A stretch of 64,000 bases of DNA from Hymenobacter canadensis (GTDB lineage Bacteria; Bacteroidota; Bacteroidia; Cytophagales; Hymenobacteraceae), in assembly GCF_027359925.1 (NCBI RefSeq), contig NZ_CP114767.1, positions 620,001 through 684,000 of the forward strand. Reading direction: 5' to 3'. The notes under the pieces are model-generated. The model worked only from the letters and a program-made list of their open reading frames with translations. It did not search any database and was not told the DNA's origin. The position numbers were made by a program, and so were the translations under genes. Every line of letters starts with the position of its first letter. Positions within the stretch are counted from its first letter, which is position 1. This document shows, in pieces, positions 34,711-43,726 of this stretch.

Positions 34711-36366
34711 TTACTTCACCGAAAACACCCGTTCGCCGGCAATCCAGGTTTGCTGGACTTTGGCGGTGCGGAGCTGCTCTTTGGGGGCTTCCAGCAGGTC
34801 GGTTTTCAGGATGACGAAGTCGGCGGCCATGCCGGGGCGGATGCTGCCTTTCTGCTTATCCTCGAAGGCGGCGTGGGCGGCCCAAGTGGTCATGCCGCGC
34901 AGGGCGTCGGGGCGGCTGAGGGCGTTTTCCATCTGGAAGCCACCGGCCGGATAGTTCTTGGCATCCTGCCGGGCCACGGCCGAGTGGAAGCCATAGAGCG
35001 GGTTGATGTCCTCCACTGGGAAGTCGGAGCCCAGGGCTACCTGGCCGTATTGCTTGCGCAGGTCGTTGAAGGCGTAGGCGGTTTTGAGGCGGTCGGCGCC
35101 CAGCCGCTCGCCGGCCCAGTACATATCGGAGGTGGCGTGGGTGGGTTGCACCGAGGGCACGATGCCGTACTGCCCGAACTTGGCTATGTCGGCCCCACTC
35201 ACCACTTGGGCGTGCTCAATGCGCCAGCGCCGGTCCTTCTGGCCCTTCAGCGCCTCGCCGTAGATATCCAGCAGCAGGCGGTTCGAGGAGTCGCCAATGG
35301 CGTGGGTGTTCATCTGAAACTTGCTGGCGGCCAGTTCCTTGGCCAGGCTGCGGAAGTCCGCCACCGACGACAGCAAAAAGCCCGTTTCCCGGGGTCGGTC
35401 GGCGTAGGGGTGGATCAGGCAGGCGCCGCGCGAGCCCAGGGCGCCGTCGGCGTACACCTTGAACGAGCACACCGTGAGGCGGTCCTTAAACACCGGGCCG
35501 TTTTTGAGGTAGAACTCTTTGTTCTCTTTAGTGGGGGCCAGCATGGCATAGAGGCGCACTTTCAGCTTGCCCTGCTGCTGCAAGGCGTCGAGCCGGTCCA
35601 CGTTGGCTTTTTCCAGCCCGGCGTCGGCCATGCTGGTGAGGCCCACGGCCACGCAGCGTTTTTGCGCTTCCAGCAGCGCCGTTTCGGCCTCGGCGGCGGT
35701 GGGCTCCGGGATTTTGGCGGCCACCAGCTTCACGGCGTTATCCACCAGCAAACCGGTCAGCCGGCCCTGGGCATCCTTGGTAATGGTGCCGCCGCTGATG
35801 GGCGTGCGGGCCGTGACGCCGGCCAGATCCAGCGCCTTTTGGTTTACGAGGGCTGCGTGCCCATCTACCCGTATGATGAAGACGGGCGTGTTCGGAAACA
35901 GCGCGTCGAGGGTGTCTTTGGTGGGAAACTGCTTGCTGGCCCAGTCGTTCTGGTCCCAGCCGCGGCCGGTGAGCCAGGCGGCCTGTGGGTACTGCTGCCG
36001 CTGCTGCTGCAGCTTCTGTATCACTTCCTTCCACGAACCGGTGCCCACCAGGTCGGCATCACGCAAACCCAGGGCGTAGCGGTAGAAGTGGCAGTGCGCG
36101 TCGTAGAAGCCGGGGTAGATGAACTGGCCCTGGGCGTCCACTTCCTGCTTGCCCTGGTACTTGGCCCGGATTTCCTCGGCTGTGCCCACGCCCACGAATT
36201 TGCCATCCTGCACGGCAAATGCCTGCGCCTTGCTGAACGCCGAATCGACGGTATACACCGTGGCGTTGTACACGATGAGGTCGGCGGGCTGGCGGGCGGA
36301 GCTGTTGCAGCCAAAGAAGCCCAGCAGCGGCAATAGCAGCCAGGACGAGCGTAGGGTTGAGGTCAT
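34711..36366 (-). CDS. YtcJ-like amidohydrolase, lipoprotein
   Basis: A 551-residue amidohydrolase-superfamily protein of the YtcJ/exoenzyme-regulatory AepA type. An N-terminal hydrophobic stretch ends in LLGFFGCNS, a lipobox, so it is probably tethered to a membrane facing the periplasm. Metal motifs are DAHCHFY (HxH), the YADGALGSRG block, NTHAIGDSSNR, RIEHAQVV and LGSDFPVEDINPLYG. The substrate is unknown; amidase or imidase roles are common. A minus-strand TACCTTCG box (36380-36373) sits only 6 bases before the ATG, suggesting a leaderless or very short-leader mRNA. Confidence 0.9.
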   Translation of the reverse strand: MTSTLRSSWLLLPLLGFFGCNSSARQPADLIVYNATVYTVDSAFSKAQAFAVQDGKFVGVGTAEEIRAKYQGKQEVDAQGQFIYPGFYDAHCHFYRYALGLRDADLVGTGSWKEVIQKLQQQRQQYPQAAWLTGRGWDQNDWASKQFPTKDTLDALFPNTPVFIIRVDGHAALVNQKALDLAGVTARTPISGGTITKDAQGRLTGLLVDNAVKLVAAKIPEPTAAEAETALLEAQKRCVAVGLTSMADAGLEKANVDRLDALQQQGKLKVRLYAMLAPTKENKEFYLKNGPVFKDRLTVCSFKVYADGALGSRGACLIHPYADRPRETGFLLSSVADFRSLAKELAASKFQMNTHAIGDSSNRLLLDIYGEALKGQKDRRWRIEHAQVVSGADIAKFGQYGIVPSVQPTHATSDMYWAGERLGADRLKTAYAFNDLRKQYGQVALGSDFPVEDINPLYGFHSAVARQDAKNYPAGGFQMENALSRPDALRGMTTWAAHAAFEDKQKGSIRPGMAADFVILKTDLLEAPKEQLRTAKVQQTWIAGERVFSVK

Positions 36367-36423
36367 GCAGCGAAGGTACGTGCCGCCGCGGAATTGGCTG
36401 GCTTGGCGAAAAGCCCGGCGGCG

Positions 36424-36879
36424 CTATTGCGGCGCGGTTTTGCGGCGGCGCGCCCGGGCGTCCTGCAGCCGGCAATGCTCCAGCCACTCCAGCGCCGCCA
36501 CTTCGGTCGTGAACCGCTCCAGGCGGTAAGGGCGGCCGTCAAAATACGTGAGGGCCGGGATACTTGGGTCGGCGAGCACGCCCGCCAGCTGGTGCGGCGC
36601 CATCAGGTAAGCCAAGTAAGTAGTGCGTTTCAGACGCACCGGCAGCTGCGGAAAGAAGTCGCTCAGCATCCACTGCACGTCGGCAGCATCTACGCCGCCG
36701 GCCCGGTTGCTTAAGTCTACCAGCCAGAAGCGGCAGCGGCGCGACACGGCCGCATCGAGCAGGGCGGCGTAGCCGCGGTGCAGCTCAAAGGGCATCACCC
36801 CGCGCCACCAGCGGCCCGCCAGCACGCGCGGTTCCGCCAAGTAATCAATGGTAAGATAAGGAGAGGAAAAGTGTTTCAT
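36424..36879 (-). CDS. Hypothetical protein, STAS/SpoIIAA-like fold suspected
   Basis: A 151-residue protein not assigned to a named family. It opens with a beta-rich segment (YLTIDYLAEPRVLAGRWWRG) and has a central hydrophobic strand with a conserved-looking acidic end (RFWLVDLSNRAGG), then TYLAYLMAP and a C-terminal FTTEVAALEWLEHC helix. This order resembles the SpoIIAA/STAS-like proteins common in Cytophagales, a resemblance by eye only. The similar-sized protein at 58421-58828 shows the same ordering. The ATG at 36879 is preferred over an upstream TTG at 36885. Confidence 0.7.
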   Translation of the reverse strand: MKHFSSPYLTIDYLAEPRVLAGRWWRGVMPFELHRGYAALLDAAVSRRCRFWLVDLSNRAGGVDAADVQWMLSDFFPQLPVRLKRTTYLAYLMAPHQLAGVLADPSIPALTYFDGRPYRLERFTTEVAALEWLEHCRLQDARARRRKTAPQ

Positions 36880-36935
36880 AGACAAGTAGTTGTGGTGGAA
36901 AGGAGCGAGGAAGAGGCGGAAGGCGCAGCAACAAA

Positions 36936-36970
36936 AATCCCCGGAACTGCAGCAGCCCCGGGGATTATTT
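36936..36970 (-). terminator. Terminator of the AMP nucleosidase gene
   Basis: AATCCCCGG and CCGGGGATT bracket a short centre (36936-36966). Read on the minus strand, the stem is followed by TTTTTGTTG. Confidence 0.75.
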
Positions 36971-37018
36971 GCTACACGCAGTGTCGCAAGCTAAAGAAAA
37001 TAAGCAGAGCCGCCGAGG

Positions 37019-37792
37019 CTATTCGAAGCGCATGTGCTTTACCGACTCGCCGGAGTTTTTCAGCTCCAACAGCGAATCAATTCCGATCTGCAGGTGAGAC
37101 GTAACGAAATCAGCCGTTACCTTCTTGTCGCTCTCCGACGTTTTCACGCCCTCCGGCGTCATCGGGTTGTCGCTCACGAGCAGCAGGGCGCCGTGGGGAA
37201 TTTCGTTCACGAAGCCCACGGTGAAAATGGTGGCCGTCTCCATATCCACGGCCATAGCCCGGATCTGGCGCAGATACTCCTTGAAGTTCTCGTCGTGCTC
37301 CCACACGCGGCGGTTGGTGGTGTACACCGTGCCTGTCCAGTAGTCCTTCTCGTGCTTCTTGATCATGCTGCTCACGGCCCGCTGCAGGCGGAACGAAGGC
37401 AGGGCCGGAATTTCGGCCGGCAGGTAGTCGTCGGACGTACCCTCGCCCCGGATGGCGGCGATGGGCAGAATCAGGTCGCCGAGCTTGGTTTTGTTTTTCA
37501 GGCCGCCGCACTTGCCCAGAAATAGCGCTGCCTTCGGCTTCACGGCCGAAATCAGGTCCATGACGGTAGCGGCCATCGGCGAGCCCATGCCGAAGTTGAT
37601 GATGGTGATGCCGTTGGCCGTGGCGGTCTGCATCGGCTTGTCGAGGCCGCGCACTTCCACGTCGAACTGCTCGGCAAACATGTGCACATAGTTGATAAAA
37701 TTGGTCAGCAGGATGTACTGGCCAAAGTCGCCGAGTGGTACGCCGGTGTAGCGGGGCAGCCAGTTCTCTACGATGTCGGATTTGGTTTTCAT
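37019..37792 (-). CDS. amn: AMP nucleosidase (short Bacteroidota type)
   Basis: A 257-residue nucleoside phosphorylase-fold enzyme that splits AMP into adenine and ribose 5-phosphate. The motifs are NFGMGSPMAATVMDLI (phosphate/substrate loop), ALFLGKCGGLKNKTKLGDLILPIAAIRGEGTS pattern, and the purine-site MAVDMETATIFTVGF (residues near 180-195), with the catalytic Asp in LLVSDNPMTPEG. It lacks the extra N-terminal domain of the E. coli enzyme, as is usual in Bacteroidota. It would balance adenylate pools. It is divergent from the HsdR-N-like gene. Neighbouring minus-strand gene 36424-36879 is separated by a terminator. Confidence 0.88.
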   Translation of the reverse strand: MKTKSDIVENWLPRYTGVPLGDFGQYILLTNFINYVHMFAEQFDVEVRGLDKPMQTATANGITIINFGMGSPMAATVMDLISAVKPKAALFLGKCGGLKNKTKLGDLILPIAAIRGEGTSDDYLPAEIPALPSFRLQRAVSSMIKKHEKDYWTGTVYTTNRRVWEHDENFKEYLRQIRAMAVDMETATIFTVGFVNEIPHGALLLVSDNPMTPEGVKTSESDKKVTADFVTSHLQIGIDSLLELKNSGESVKHMRFE

Positions 37793-37953
37793 ATGGACTT
37801 GGTTGGTTGGGAAATAAGCGTTTGGGAAGATCGAACGGCGCCTCCGCTATGGCCAGGCGCCGCGGCCCGCCACCCTACGAAAAAACCGTCAGACCCTTGG
37901 CAAGAGGATGTGACGGTACGGAGGCGAGAAAGCGGAACCGGAGTCCAGGGCCG

Positions 37954-37961
37954 TACCTTTG
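37954..37961 (+). promoter_or_regulatory. -7 box directly before an ATG (possible leaderless mRNA)
   Basis: TACCTTTG matches TAnnTTTG exactly and ends 6 bases before the ATG at 37968. Transcription would start at or within a few bases of the start codon. No TTG is seen at the -33 position. Confidence 0.45.
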
Positions 37962-37967
37962 GAGGTG

Positions 37968-38411
37968 ATGCAAGAGCTAGACCTGCCGCCTTTCGACCAC
38001 AAACTTACACAATCCGGCTCAACTCTGTTGATATGGGATATACTGCGCCGCAAGCAGGTAGTGCTCACGCCCGAGGAATGGGTGCGCCAGCATGTGGTGC
38101 ACTACCTGATCAGCCACCGGGGCTACCCGAAAGGGTTGCTGAGCCTGGAGCGCGGCCTGCACTACAACCAGCGCCGCAAGCGCACCGACCTGGTGGCGCT
38201 GGATGCCACCGGGCAGCCCCTGCTGCTGGTGGAATGCAAGGCGCCGTCGGTGCCCATTACGGCGGCGGTGGCCCAACAGGCGGCCACCTACAACCAGACG
38301 GTGGGCGCGCCGCTGCTGCTGCTCACTAACGGCCTGCAGCACTTCTGCTGGCGAGTAGACTTTCTGGCCCGGACCAACGAGCGGCTGGTGGAAGTGCCTC
38401 GCTACGAATAG
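37968..38411 (+). CDS. Stand-alone HsdR N-terminal-like nuclease-fold protein
   Basis: A 147-residue protein resembling the type I restriction R-subunit N-terminal domain. It shows KQVVLTPEEWVRQHVVHYLI, an Arg/Lys-rich YNQRRKRTDLVAL with Asp, then LLLVECKAPSVPI, giving the D...ExK pattern of PD-(D/E)xK nucleases. There is no helicase domain and no hsdM/hsdS nearby. Such single-domain proteins are widespread in Bacteroidota chromosomes, so a housekeeping DNA role is possible and a restriction role is not implied. The ATG at 37968 was chosen over the TTG at 37959. Confidence 0.85.
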   Translation: MQELDLPPFDHKLTQSGSTLLIWDILRRKQVVLTPEEWVRQHVVHYLISHRGYPKGLLSLERGLHYNQRRKRTDLVALDATGQPLLLVECKAPSVPITAAVAQQAATYNQTVGAPLLLLTNGLQHFCWRVDFLARTNERLVEVPRYE

Positions 38412-38517
38412 GTAGCGGCGCAGCGTAGTGAACTGTTTTCGGGCGGAATACCGTATAACTTCTTTTCCGGGCTGCTAAGGCCTGAGAGTGTGTTGTATCC
38501 TATTGCTGCTCGGGCCG

Positions 38518-40383
38518 ATGATAGACAATTACACGGTTTCGGCCATTGGCGCCAGCCCTGCGGCAGTAGAGGAAGCCTGTGTCAGCTTCGCCGCCCAGGG
38601 CGTATTCCAGTCAGCTAACCCACTTTTTCTGCAGCTACTTGGCTGCCCGGCGGCGGCGCTGGAGGGCCGGTCCGTAGCCGAGCTGCTTGATGCGGCGGCG
38701 GCCCGGCAGGTGCTGCAGCTGCTGCAAGAGCCGCCCGCAGCGGCGCGGGTGCTTTCCATGGAGGCCACCCTGCACAGCCCGGCCGGCAGCACGCACCTGG
38801 CGCAGCTCACGCTTTTGCCGCTGGGCCCCGCTGCCGGGCTGGCCTGCGTGGTGCGCCCCGTGCCACCCACGCTACCCATCGAAAAAGCCCTGCGCCAGCA
38901 GGAAAACCAGCTGTCGGTGATATTTGCCAGTATTGCGGATGTGATTTTTGTGCTGGACGTACAGCCCGGGTTTCACTACCGTTTCCTGTTCGTTAATCAG
39001 GCCTTCGAAACCATCACCGGCATTGCCAGGGAGGCGGTAATTGGCCGGCTGGTGCAGGAGGTGATTCCGGAACCGTCGCTGACGCTGGTGCTGGACAACT
39101 ACCGGCAGGCGGTGGAAAACCGGCAAGCCGTGATGTGGCAGGAAACCACCGACTACCCCACGGGCCAGCTGATTGCCCAGGTCTGCGTGACACCTGTTAT
39201 CAACGAGGCCGGTGCCTGCTGCCAGCTGGTAGGCATCGTGCACGACCTGACGGCGCAGCACCAGATTGAAGAACGGCTGCGCGCCAGCAACGAGCGGTTC
39301 ATCTATGCCCTCAAAGCCACCACCGACGCCATCTACGACTGGGATATCCGGGCCGATACGCTGTACTGGGGCGAGGGATTCGAGGACCTGTTCGGCTACC
39401 AGCTGGACCGCAACCCCACCGACTTCAACCAGTGGGCCGATTACGTGCATCTCGAGGATGCCGCCCACACCGTAGACGACCTGCGCCACACCGCCCACGA
39501 CACGCAAGGCAGCCATTGGCAGCAAGAATACCGGTTTCAGCGCGCCGACGGCTCGTGGGCTACCGTCTTCGACCGGGGCTACATCATCCGCGATGCGCAG
39601 GGGCAGGCCGTGCGCATGATTGGGGCCATGCAGGATATTACGGAGCGCAAGCAGGCTGAAGAGCAGCAGCAGCGTTTGGCTCAGGATGTGTACAAACAGA
39701 ATGCTGATCTGCAGCAGTTTACCTATATTCTGTCGCATAACCTGCGGGCGCCGCTGGCCAATGCCGAGGGCTTCGCCAGCCTGCTGGCCCGCGTGCCGCG
39801 CCAGTCGGAGGAGTTCGATACGGCGCTGACTCACCTGACTACCAGCCTGGAGCAGGTGGGCGGAGTGCTGGAAGACATCAACATCATTCTGTCGGCCCGC
39901 GACAAGCCGGTGGTGGCCGAGCCCGAGGCTGTGCCGGTGGGCATTGTGTGCCGGCAGGTGTTGCAGACCCTGGCCCCCGATCTGGAGCGTTGCCAGGGGC
40001 AGGTGTTCTGCGCCATACCCGACGTGCTGCTACTGCCGGGTAAACGGGCCTATTTTTACAGCATATTCCTCAATCTGCTCAGCAATGCCATCAAATACCG
40101 GTCGGCACACCGGCCGCTGCGCGTCACCATCGAGGCGTACCAGCACCCACCGGGCCACACCATCATCACCATCGCCGATAACGGCTCCGGCTTTGAGATG
40201 CCACCCGTCAGCCAGGACGTGTTTCAGCTCTATAAACGCTTCCACACCACCGCCAGCGGCCGTGGCATTGGCCTGTTTTTGGTGAAGGCGCACGTAAATT
40301 CGATGGGAGGAAGCATTTTTGTGCATAGTATCGTCCGGCAGGGCACTACTTTTACGCTGCAGTTCAGCCCCCCCTCCGCATGA
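38518..40383 (+). CDS. PAS-domain sensor histidine kinase, soluble
   Basis: A 621-residue kinase without membrane segments. Three PAS modules appear: one degenerate at the N-terminus (about 10-110), one at about 130-250 (SVIFASIADVIFVLD, LVGIVHDLTAQHQIEERL), and one PAS_3-like with PAC at about 260-385 (ATTDAIYDWDIRADTLYWGEGFEDLFGY, MIGAMQDITERKQAEE). The HisKA domain carries His407 in ILSHNLRAPLANAEGF, and the HATPase has NLLSNAIKYRS, DNGSGF and GRGIGLFLVKAHV. The ATG at 38518 is preferred over the GTG at 38488. The stop overlaps the next receiver gene (ATGA), so the kinase probably phosphorylates it. Confidence 0.92.
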   Translation: MIDNYTVSAIGASPAAVEEACVSFAAQGVFQSANPLFLQLLGCPAAALEGRSVAELLDAAAARQVLQLLQEPPAAARVLSMEATLHSPAGSTHLAQLTLLPLGPAAGLACVVRPVPPTLPIEKALRQQENQLSVIFASIADVIFVLDVQPGFHYRFLFVNQAFETITGIAREAVIGRLVQEVIPEPSLTLVLDNYRQAVENRQAVMWQETTDYPTGQLIAQVCVTPVINEAGACCQLVGIVHDLTAQHQIEERLRASNERFIYALKATTDAIYDWDIRADTLYWGEGFEDLFGYQLDRNPTDFNQWADYVHLEDAAHTVDDLRHTAHDTQGSHWQQEYRFQRADGSWATVFDRGYIIRDAQGQAVRMIGAMQDITERKQAEEQQQRLAQDVYKQNADLQQFTYILSHNLRAPLANAEGFASLLARVPRQSEEFDTALTHLTTSLEQVGGVLEDINIILSARDKPVVAEPEAVPVGIVCRQVLQTLAPDLERCQGQVFCAIPDVLLLPGKRAYFYSIFLNLLSNAIKYRSAHRPLRVTIEAYQHPPGHTIITIADNGSGFEMPPVSQDVFQLYKRFHTTASGRGIGLFLVKAHVNSMGGSIFVHSIVRQGTTFTLQFSPPSA

Positions 40384-40772
40384 ATACCTTCCTCATCGAC
40401 GATGACAGCCTGAGTAACTACCTCACGGAAACGCTCCTGAAGATGGAGGATTTCTCTTCTGACATCCGCACGTTTGAGGCCGCCGACGAGGCCCTGGCCG
40501 AGCTGCTCCAAGAGCCCGAGCAACCCCGCGTGGTATTCCTGGATCTGAACATGCCCCTGATGAACGGCTGGGAGTTTCTGGATGCGCTGGCACCCTACCA
40601 GGGCCGCCTGCAGGGCAACTGCCGCATCTACATTCTCACCTCGTCGCTGGCCCTGGCGGACCTGAACCGCTCCCGGCACTACGACCTGGTGGCCGGCCTG
40701 ATCCACAAGCCCATCGACAGCGGCGAAATCCGCGCTATTCAGGCCGCAATGGCTCCGGCCGACCTGCAGTAG
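40380..40772 (+). CDS. Single-domain response regulator
   Basis: A 130-residue receiver without an output domain. It has an acidic pocket at IDDDS (residues 6-10), phospho-acceptor Asp55 in VFLDLNMPLMNG, Thr87 in LTSS and Lys110 in HKPID. It overlaps the PAS kinase gene by 4 bases, which couples their translation and marks them as a pair. In Bacteroidota such Rec-only proteins, close to the CheY/Rcp1 type, serve in phosphorelays or bind target proteins. It is convergent with the sulfatase gene only 11 bases away. Confidence 0.92.
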   Translation: MNTFLIDDDSLSNYLTETLLKMEDFSSDIRTFEAADEALAELLQEPEQPRVVFLDLNMPLMNGWEFLDALAPYQGRLQGNCRIYILTSSLALADLNRSRHYDLVAGLIHKPIDSGEIRAIQAAMAPADLQ

Positions 40773-40783
40773 CAGCCGGGCCG

Positions 40784-42715
40784 CTACCGGTGGTAGAGCG
40801 TATTGTCGAGCAGGCCGGTGCTGAACACCTGTACGCAGGCTTTCAGCTCGTTGCCGTACTGGCGTAGCTTTTCGGGGTTGGGGTGGGCGAGGGGCGCGGC
40901 GGGCAGCGCATGGGTCTGGTAGGGGTAGAGCCGCACCTGGTTGTCGGCCGTGAGCTCCGTCACGAAGTCGGCGTGTACCAGAAAGTAGCTGCCGCCGCTC
41001 AGAAACACGGCGCGGCCCGTGGCAGTGCTATCAAACACCGACGAGCCGAAGGGTAGCAGCTGGCGCGGCGGCACCGGCACCTGCAGCAAGTCCAGCACGG
41101 TAGCGGGCACGTCGGCCTGCTGGGTGATGCGGTGCACGTTAGCGGCGGGCAGCGCGCGGCCCGGATGGAACAGCAGCAGCGGCGTTTTGTAGGCTCCCAG
41201 CGTGTTCTGGTACGCCGGGTCGTCGGACTGCGAAGTATGGTCGGCGAGGAGCACGAACAGCGTGCGGCGGTACCACGGCTGCCGGGCCGCCGCCGCGAAG
41301 AACTGCCGCAGCGCGAAGTCGGAATACGCTACGGTGGCGTGAATAGGCAGCGTGCCCGGCGCAAACCGCTTGGTGTAGGGCGGCGGCACCAGAAACGGCT
41401 CGTGGGCGCTCAGCGTGAAAACGGTGCTGAAAAACGGCTCGGGCTGTCGGCCCAGCTCCCGGGCAAAATACTGCAGATACGGTACGTCCGGAATGCCCCA
41501 GTGCCCGTCGAAATCGGGGCTGCCGGCGCCGCCGGGGTACTCATCAAGCCCGAAATACTGCTGCATGCCCGCAATACCCGCGAAGGTGTTGAAGCCCATC
41601 GTGCCGTTCTGGGCGCCATGAAACAGCGACGTGCGGTAGCCGCGCCGGCCCAGCAGCTCACCCAACCCGTGCAACTCGTTGGTCTGGAAGCTGGAGGTGA
41701 TGAACGAGTTGTCCATGAGGCCCGGCAGGCCGGCCAGCGTGGCCGGCAGCGCCTCAATGGAGCGGCGGCCGTTGGCGTAATGCTCCCGAAACAGCAGCCC
41801 GCCGTGCGTGGCCAGCGAATCGAAAAACGGTGTGTAGCCGCGCCGGCCCGGGTTTTCGACGCCAGTATATTCGGAGGCAAAGCTTTCCAGCAGCACCACC
41901 ACCACGTTGTCGGGGCGGGGCGCGGTGGTGGCGGGCGGCAGCGGGCGGGCCGCCAGCGCCTGCCGCAGCCCGGCCGGCGACTGGAAATACTGCTTCCGCT
42001 CAATGGTTTCGGCGCCGAGGCTTTTCAGGAACGTGAACGTGCTGTTGAGAGCCAAGTGGCCCAGCACCGCCGGCTGCTGCCCGAAGGCGTGGCCGGTGCG
42101 CAAAGGCTTGAGCTGCAGCCCGCCTCGGATGCCCAGCACCACCAGCCCCGCCAGCATCAGCACCTGCGCGGCGTAGAGCAGAGCGGTTTTCGTTGTTCGG
42201 GGTTTGTTGTTCGTGCTAGGTGGCTCAGGGCTTGGGTGTCGGACTGCTGCTTTCGGCAGCGGGTACAGCCGCCACAGCACCGCCAGCAGCAGCCCGAACG
42301 GAATCAGCAGGTACCAATAGGAAAGCACCAGTTGGCCCGCCTGCCGCCGCACGTCGTCACCGATGGTGGCCAGCTCGTTGCTGGTGCGCCGCCCGATAAA
42401 CTTGAAATACTCGGTGTCAATCAGGTTCAGCGCCACGCCCAGGCCGTTGAGCAGCAGCCATACCACCTGCACCAGCCGCTGCCAGCCCCGCGCCCGGCTG
42501 GGCACCAACGACAGCAGCAGAAACGGAATGTTGAGCAGCAGCAGCCCCGCCACATCAAACCGGAACCCGTGCCAGAACGCCAGCAAAACCTGCCCGGCTT
42601 CAGCCTCCTGAAACGTAGTGCGGTTGGCCGCATAGAACCCCAGGCGCAGCAGCAGATACGCGCCCAGCAGCAGCAGAAAACGACGAGCCAACAAACGCAG
42701 AAACTCAGCAGGCAT
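40784..42715 (-). CDS. LTA synthase-like membrane sulfatase/phosphotransferase
   Basis: A 643-residue protein with five N-terminal membrane helices (about 1-200) and an extracytoplasmic alkaline phosphatase-superfamily domain. Motifs are NVVVVLLESFASEY (metal Glu), ANGRRSIEALPATLAGLP (nucleophile position Ser in the NGRxS motif, Thr in Staphylococcus LtaS), WGIPDVPYL and LLADHTSQSDDPAYQN. In Gram-negatives such proteins usually add phosphoglycerol, phosphoethanolamine or similar groups to surface glycans. The start at ATG 42715 is chosen because an upstream in-frame start would translate the 26-bp inverted repeat at 42735-42826. Confidence 0.87.
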   Translation of the reverse strand: MPAEFLRLLARRFLLLLGAYLLLRLGFYAANRTTFQEAEAGQVLLAFWHGFRFDVAGLLLLNIPFLLLSLVPSRARGWQRLVQVVWLLLNGLGVALNLIDTEYFKFIGRRTSNELATIGDDVRRQAGQLVLSYWYLLIPFGLLLAVLWRLYPLPKAAVRHPSPEPPSTNNKPRTTKTALLYAAQVLMLAGLVVLGIRGGLQLKPLRTGHAFGQQPAVLGHLALNSTFTFLKSLGAETIERKQYFQSPAGLRQALAARPLPPATTAPRPDNVVVVLLESFASEYTGVENPGRRGYTPFFDSLATHGGLLFREHYANGRRSIEALPATLAGLPGLMDNSFITSSFQTNELHGLGELLGRRGYRTSLFHGAQNGTMGFNTFAGIAGMQQYFGLDEYPGGAGSPDFDGHWGIPDVPYLQYFARELGRQPEPFFSTVFTLSAHEPFLVPPPYTKRFAPGTLPIHATVAYSDFALRQFFAAAARQPWYRRTLFVLLADHTSQSDDPAYQNTLGAYKTPLLLFHPGRALPAANVHRITQQADVPATVLDLLQVPVPPRQLLPFGSSVFDSTATGRAVFLSGGSYFLVHADFVTELTADNQVRLYPYQTHALPAAPLAHPNPEKLRQYGNELKACVQVFSTGLLDNTLYHR

Positions 42716-42734
42716 AGCAGTGCAAAAGGGTGCT

Positions 42735-42826
42735 GTAGCGCGAAGCCTTTGCTTCGCGTTTCGCAAAATTTTGTTGGTGAACAGCCGGAGGCAGTAACAA
42801 AACGCGAAGCAAAGGCTTCGCGCTAC
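42735..42826. repeat. Perfect 26-bp inverted repeat, GTAGCGCGAAGC family
   Basis: Arms 42735-42760 and 42801-42826 are exact reverse complements (outer end GTAGCGCGAAGCC, with the arm-internal palindrome CGCGAAGC...GCTTCGCG). It lies upstream of the sulfatase start and downstream of the SUKH-like gene. Confidence 0.93.
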
Positions 42827-42867
42827 TTCCCCGTGTATGCGCAAAACGGCACAGGCTGAAGCCTATG

Positions 42868-43464
42868 CTACAAGGGCTTCAGGCTGATCGACTGGCCGTC
42901 GGGCAGGTCTTTGATCTGGCGGTGGAAGTCGGCCAGCCACGCCAAACGCTCCGGCGCGCCGATGGCTTTCAGGCTGGGTGCTTGCTGGGTGGTGGCCATG
43001 CAGGAGGGCGGGTAGATGCTCAGCAGCTGGCCCGGCCGCAGCACGCCGCCGCTTTGCTGGAAGGCCCGCAGCGGCTCCATGCCCAAAGCATCCAGCGGAA
43101 ATTTCTCGGCCCCGAACAGAAAGTGCTTAAAATCCACCTCCAGGTCGGCTAGCTCGCCGGTTTCTGTGTCCAGCCACAGCACGGCGTCGCCGCGCAGCAG
43201 AAACTGGTTGCCGGCGCAGTCCTGCCCGAACGGAATGTCGGTTTCGAGCACCTGCGCGTAGGTGCGCCAGAAGGCTATTGGGCCCTGCCAGGCCTCAGCC
43301 AGGGAATGCCAGCCGGGCTCGGCCACGCACCCCCGGATGTGCAGCCCGCCGAAGTAGGCCACCACGCCGTTCTGCTCGCGCAGGAAGGCTTGCAGGTAGG
43401 AGGGAAGGCGGGCGAAGCTCACCAAGTCGGTCAGCTCGCCGCCAGTATACAGAATGCCTTTCAT
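42868..43464 (-). CDS. SUKH (SMI1/KNR4)-like protein
   Basis: A 198-residue protein resembling the SUKH superfamily. It has LPSYLQAFLREQNGVVAYFGGLHIRG near the start (loop with the conserved NG), then SLAEAWQG, DIPFGQDCAGNQFLLRGD (the FGxDxxGN core) and VLWLDTETGEL, followed by VDFKHFLFGA. SUKH proteins often give immunity to contact-dependent or polymorphic toxins, but orphan members with other roles exist. No toxin, Rhs or secretion gene is visible beside it. The family call is by motif pattern and is moderate in strength. Confidence 0.72.
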   Translation of the reverse strand: MKGILYTGGELTDLVSFARLPSYLQAFLREQNGVVAYFGGLHIRGCVAEPGWHSLAEAWQGPIAFWRTYAQVLETDIPFGQDCAGNQFLLRGDAVLWLDTETGELADLEVDFKHFLFGAEKFPLDALGMEPLRAFQQSGGVLRPGQLLSIYPPSCMATTQQAPSLKAIGAPERLAWLADFHRQIKDLPDGQSISLKPL

Positions 43465-43540
43465 GGCAATGGAGTAATGAAAATTAAAAATCGGCCTTGC
43501 TACAGCGCAAACCGCGGTAAGCCGCTACCCGGCCAGAAAG

Positions 43541-43641
43541 AGGTAACGCGAAGTTTCACTTCGCGCAACGCCGGAACGGCCTACACCACTAGGCCTCATA
43601 CTGGCAGTGCATACGCTTCATGAAGTGAAACTTCGCGTTAC
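43541..43641. repeat. Inverted repeat, GTAACGCGAAG family
   Basis: GTAACGCGAAGTTTCACTTC (43543-43562) pairs perfectly with GAAGTGAAACTTCGCGTTAC (43622-43641). It lies between the alanine dehydrogenase stop and the SUKH-like start. Confidence 0.92.
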
Positions 43642-43726
43642 ATCTGGCTGCCTCAAAAATCAAAAATTGAGCGTCCCAACGTCCAAAGGCCGCCAGAACG
43701 CTCAATTTCTAACACTTAACTGCTAT

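Noticed and set aside
34750..36336. 528-codon frame antisense to the amidohydrolase
   Set aside because: Shadow frame caused by codon bias; the minus-strand protein has all metal motifs.
41132..42859. 575-codon frame antisense to the LTA synthase-like gene
   Set aside because: Arg/Gln-rich shadow and passes through an inverted repeat.
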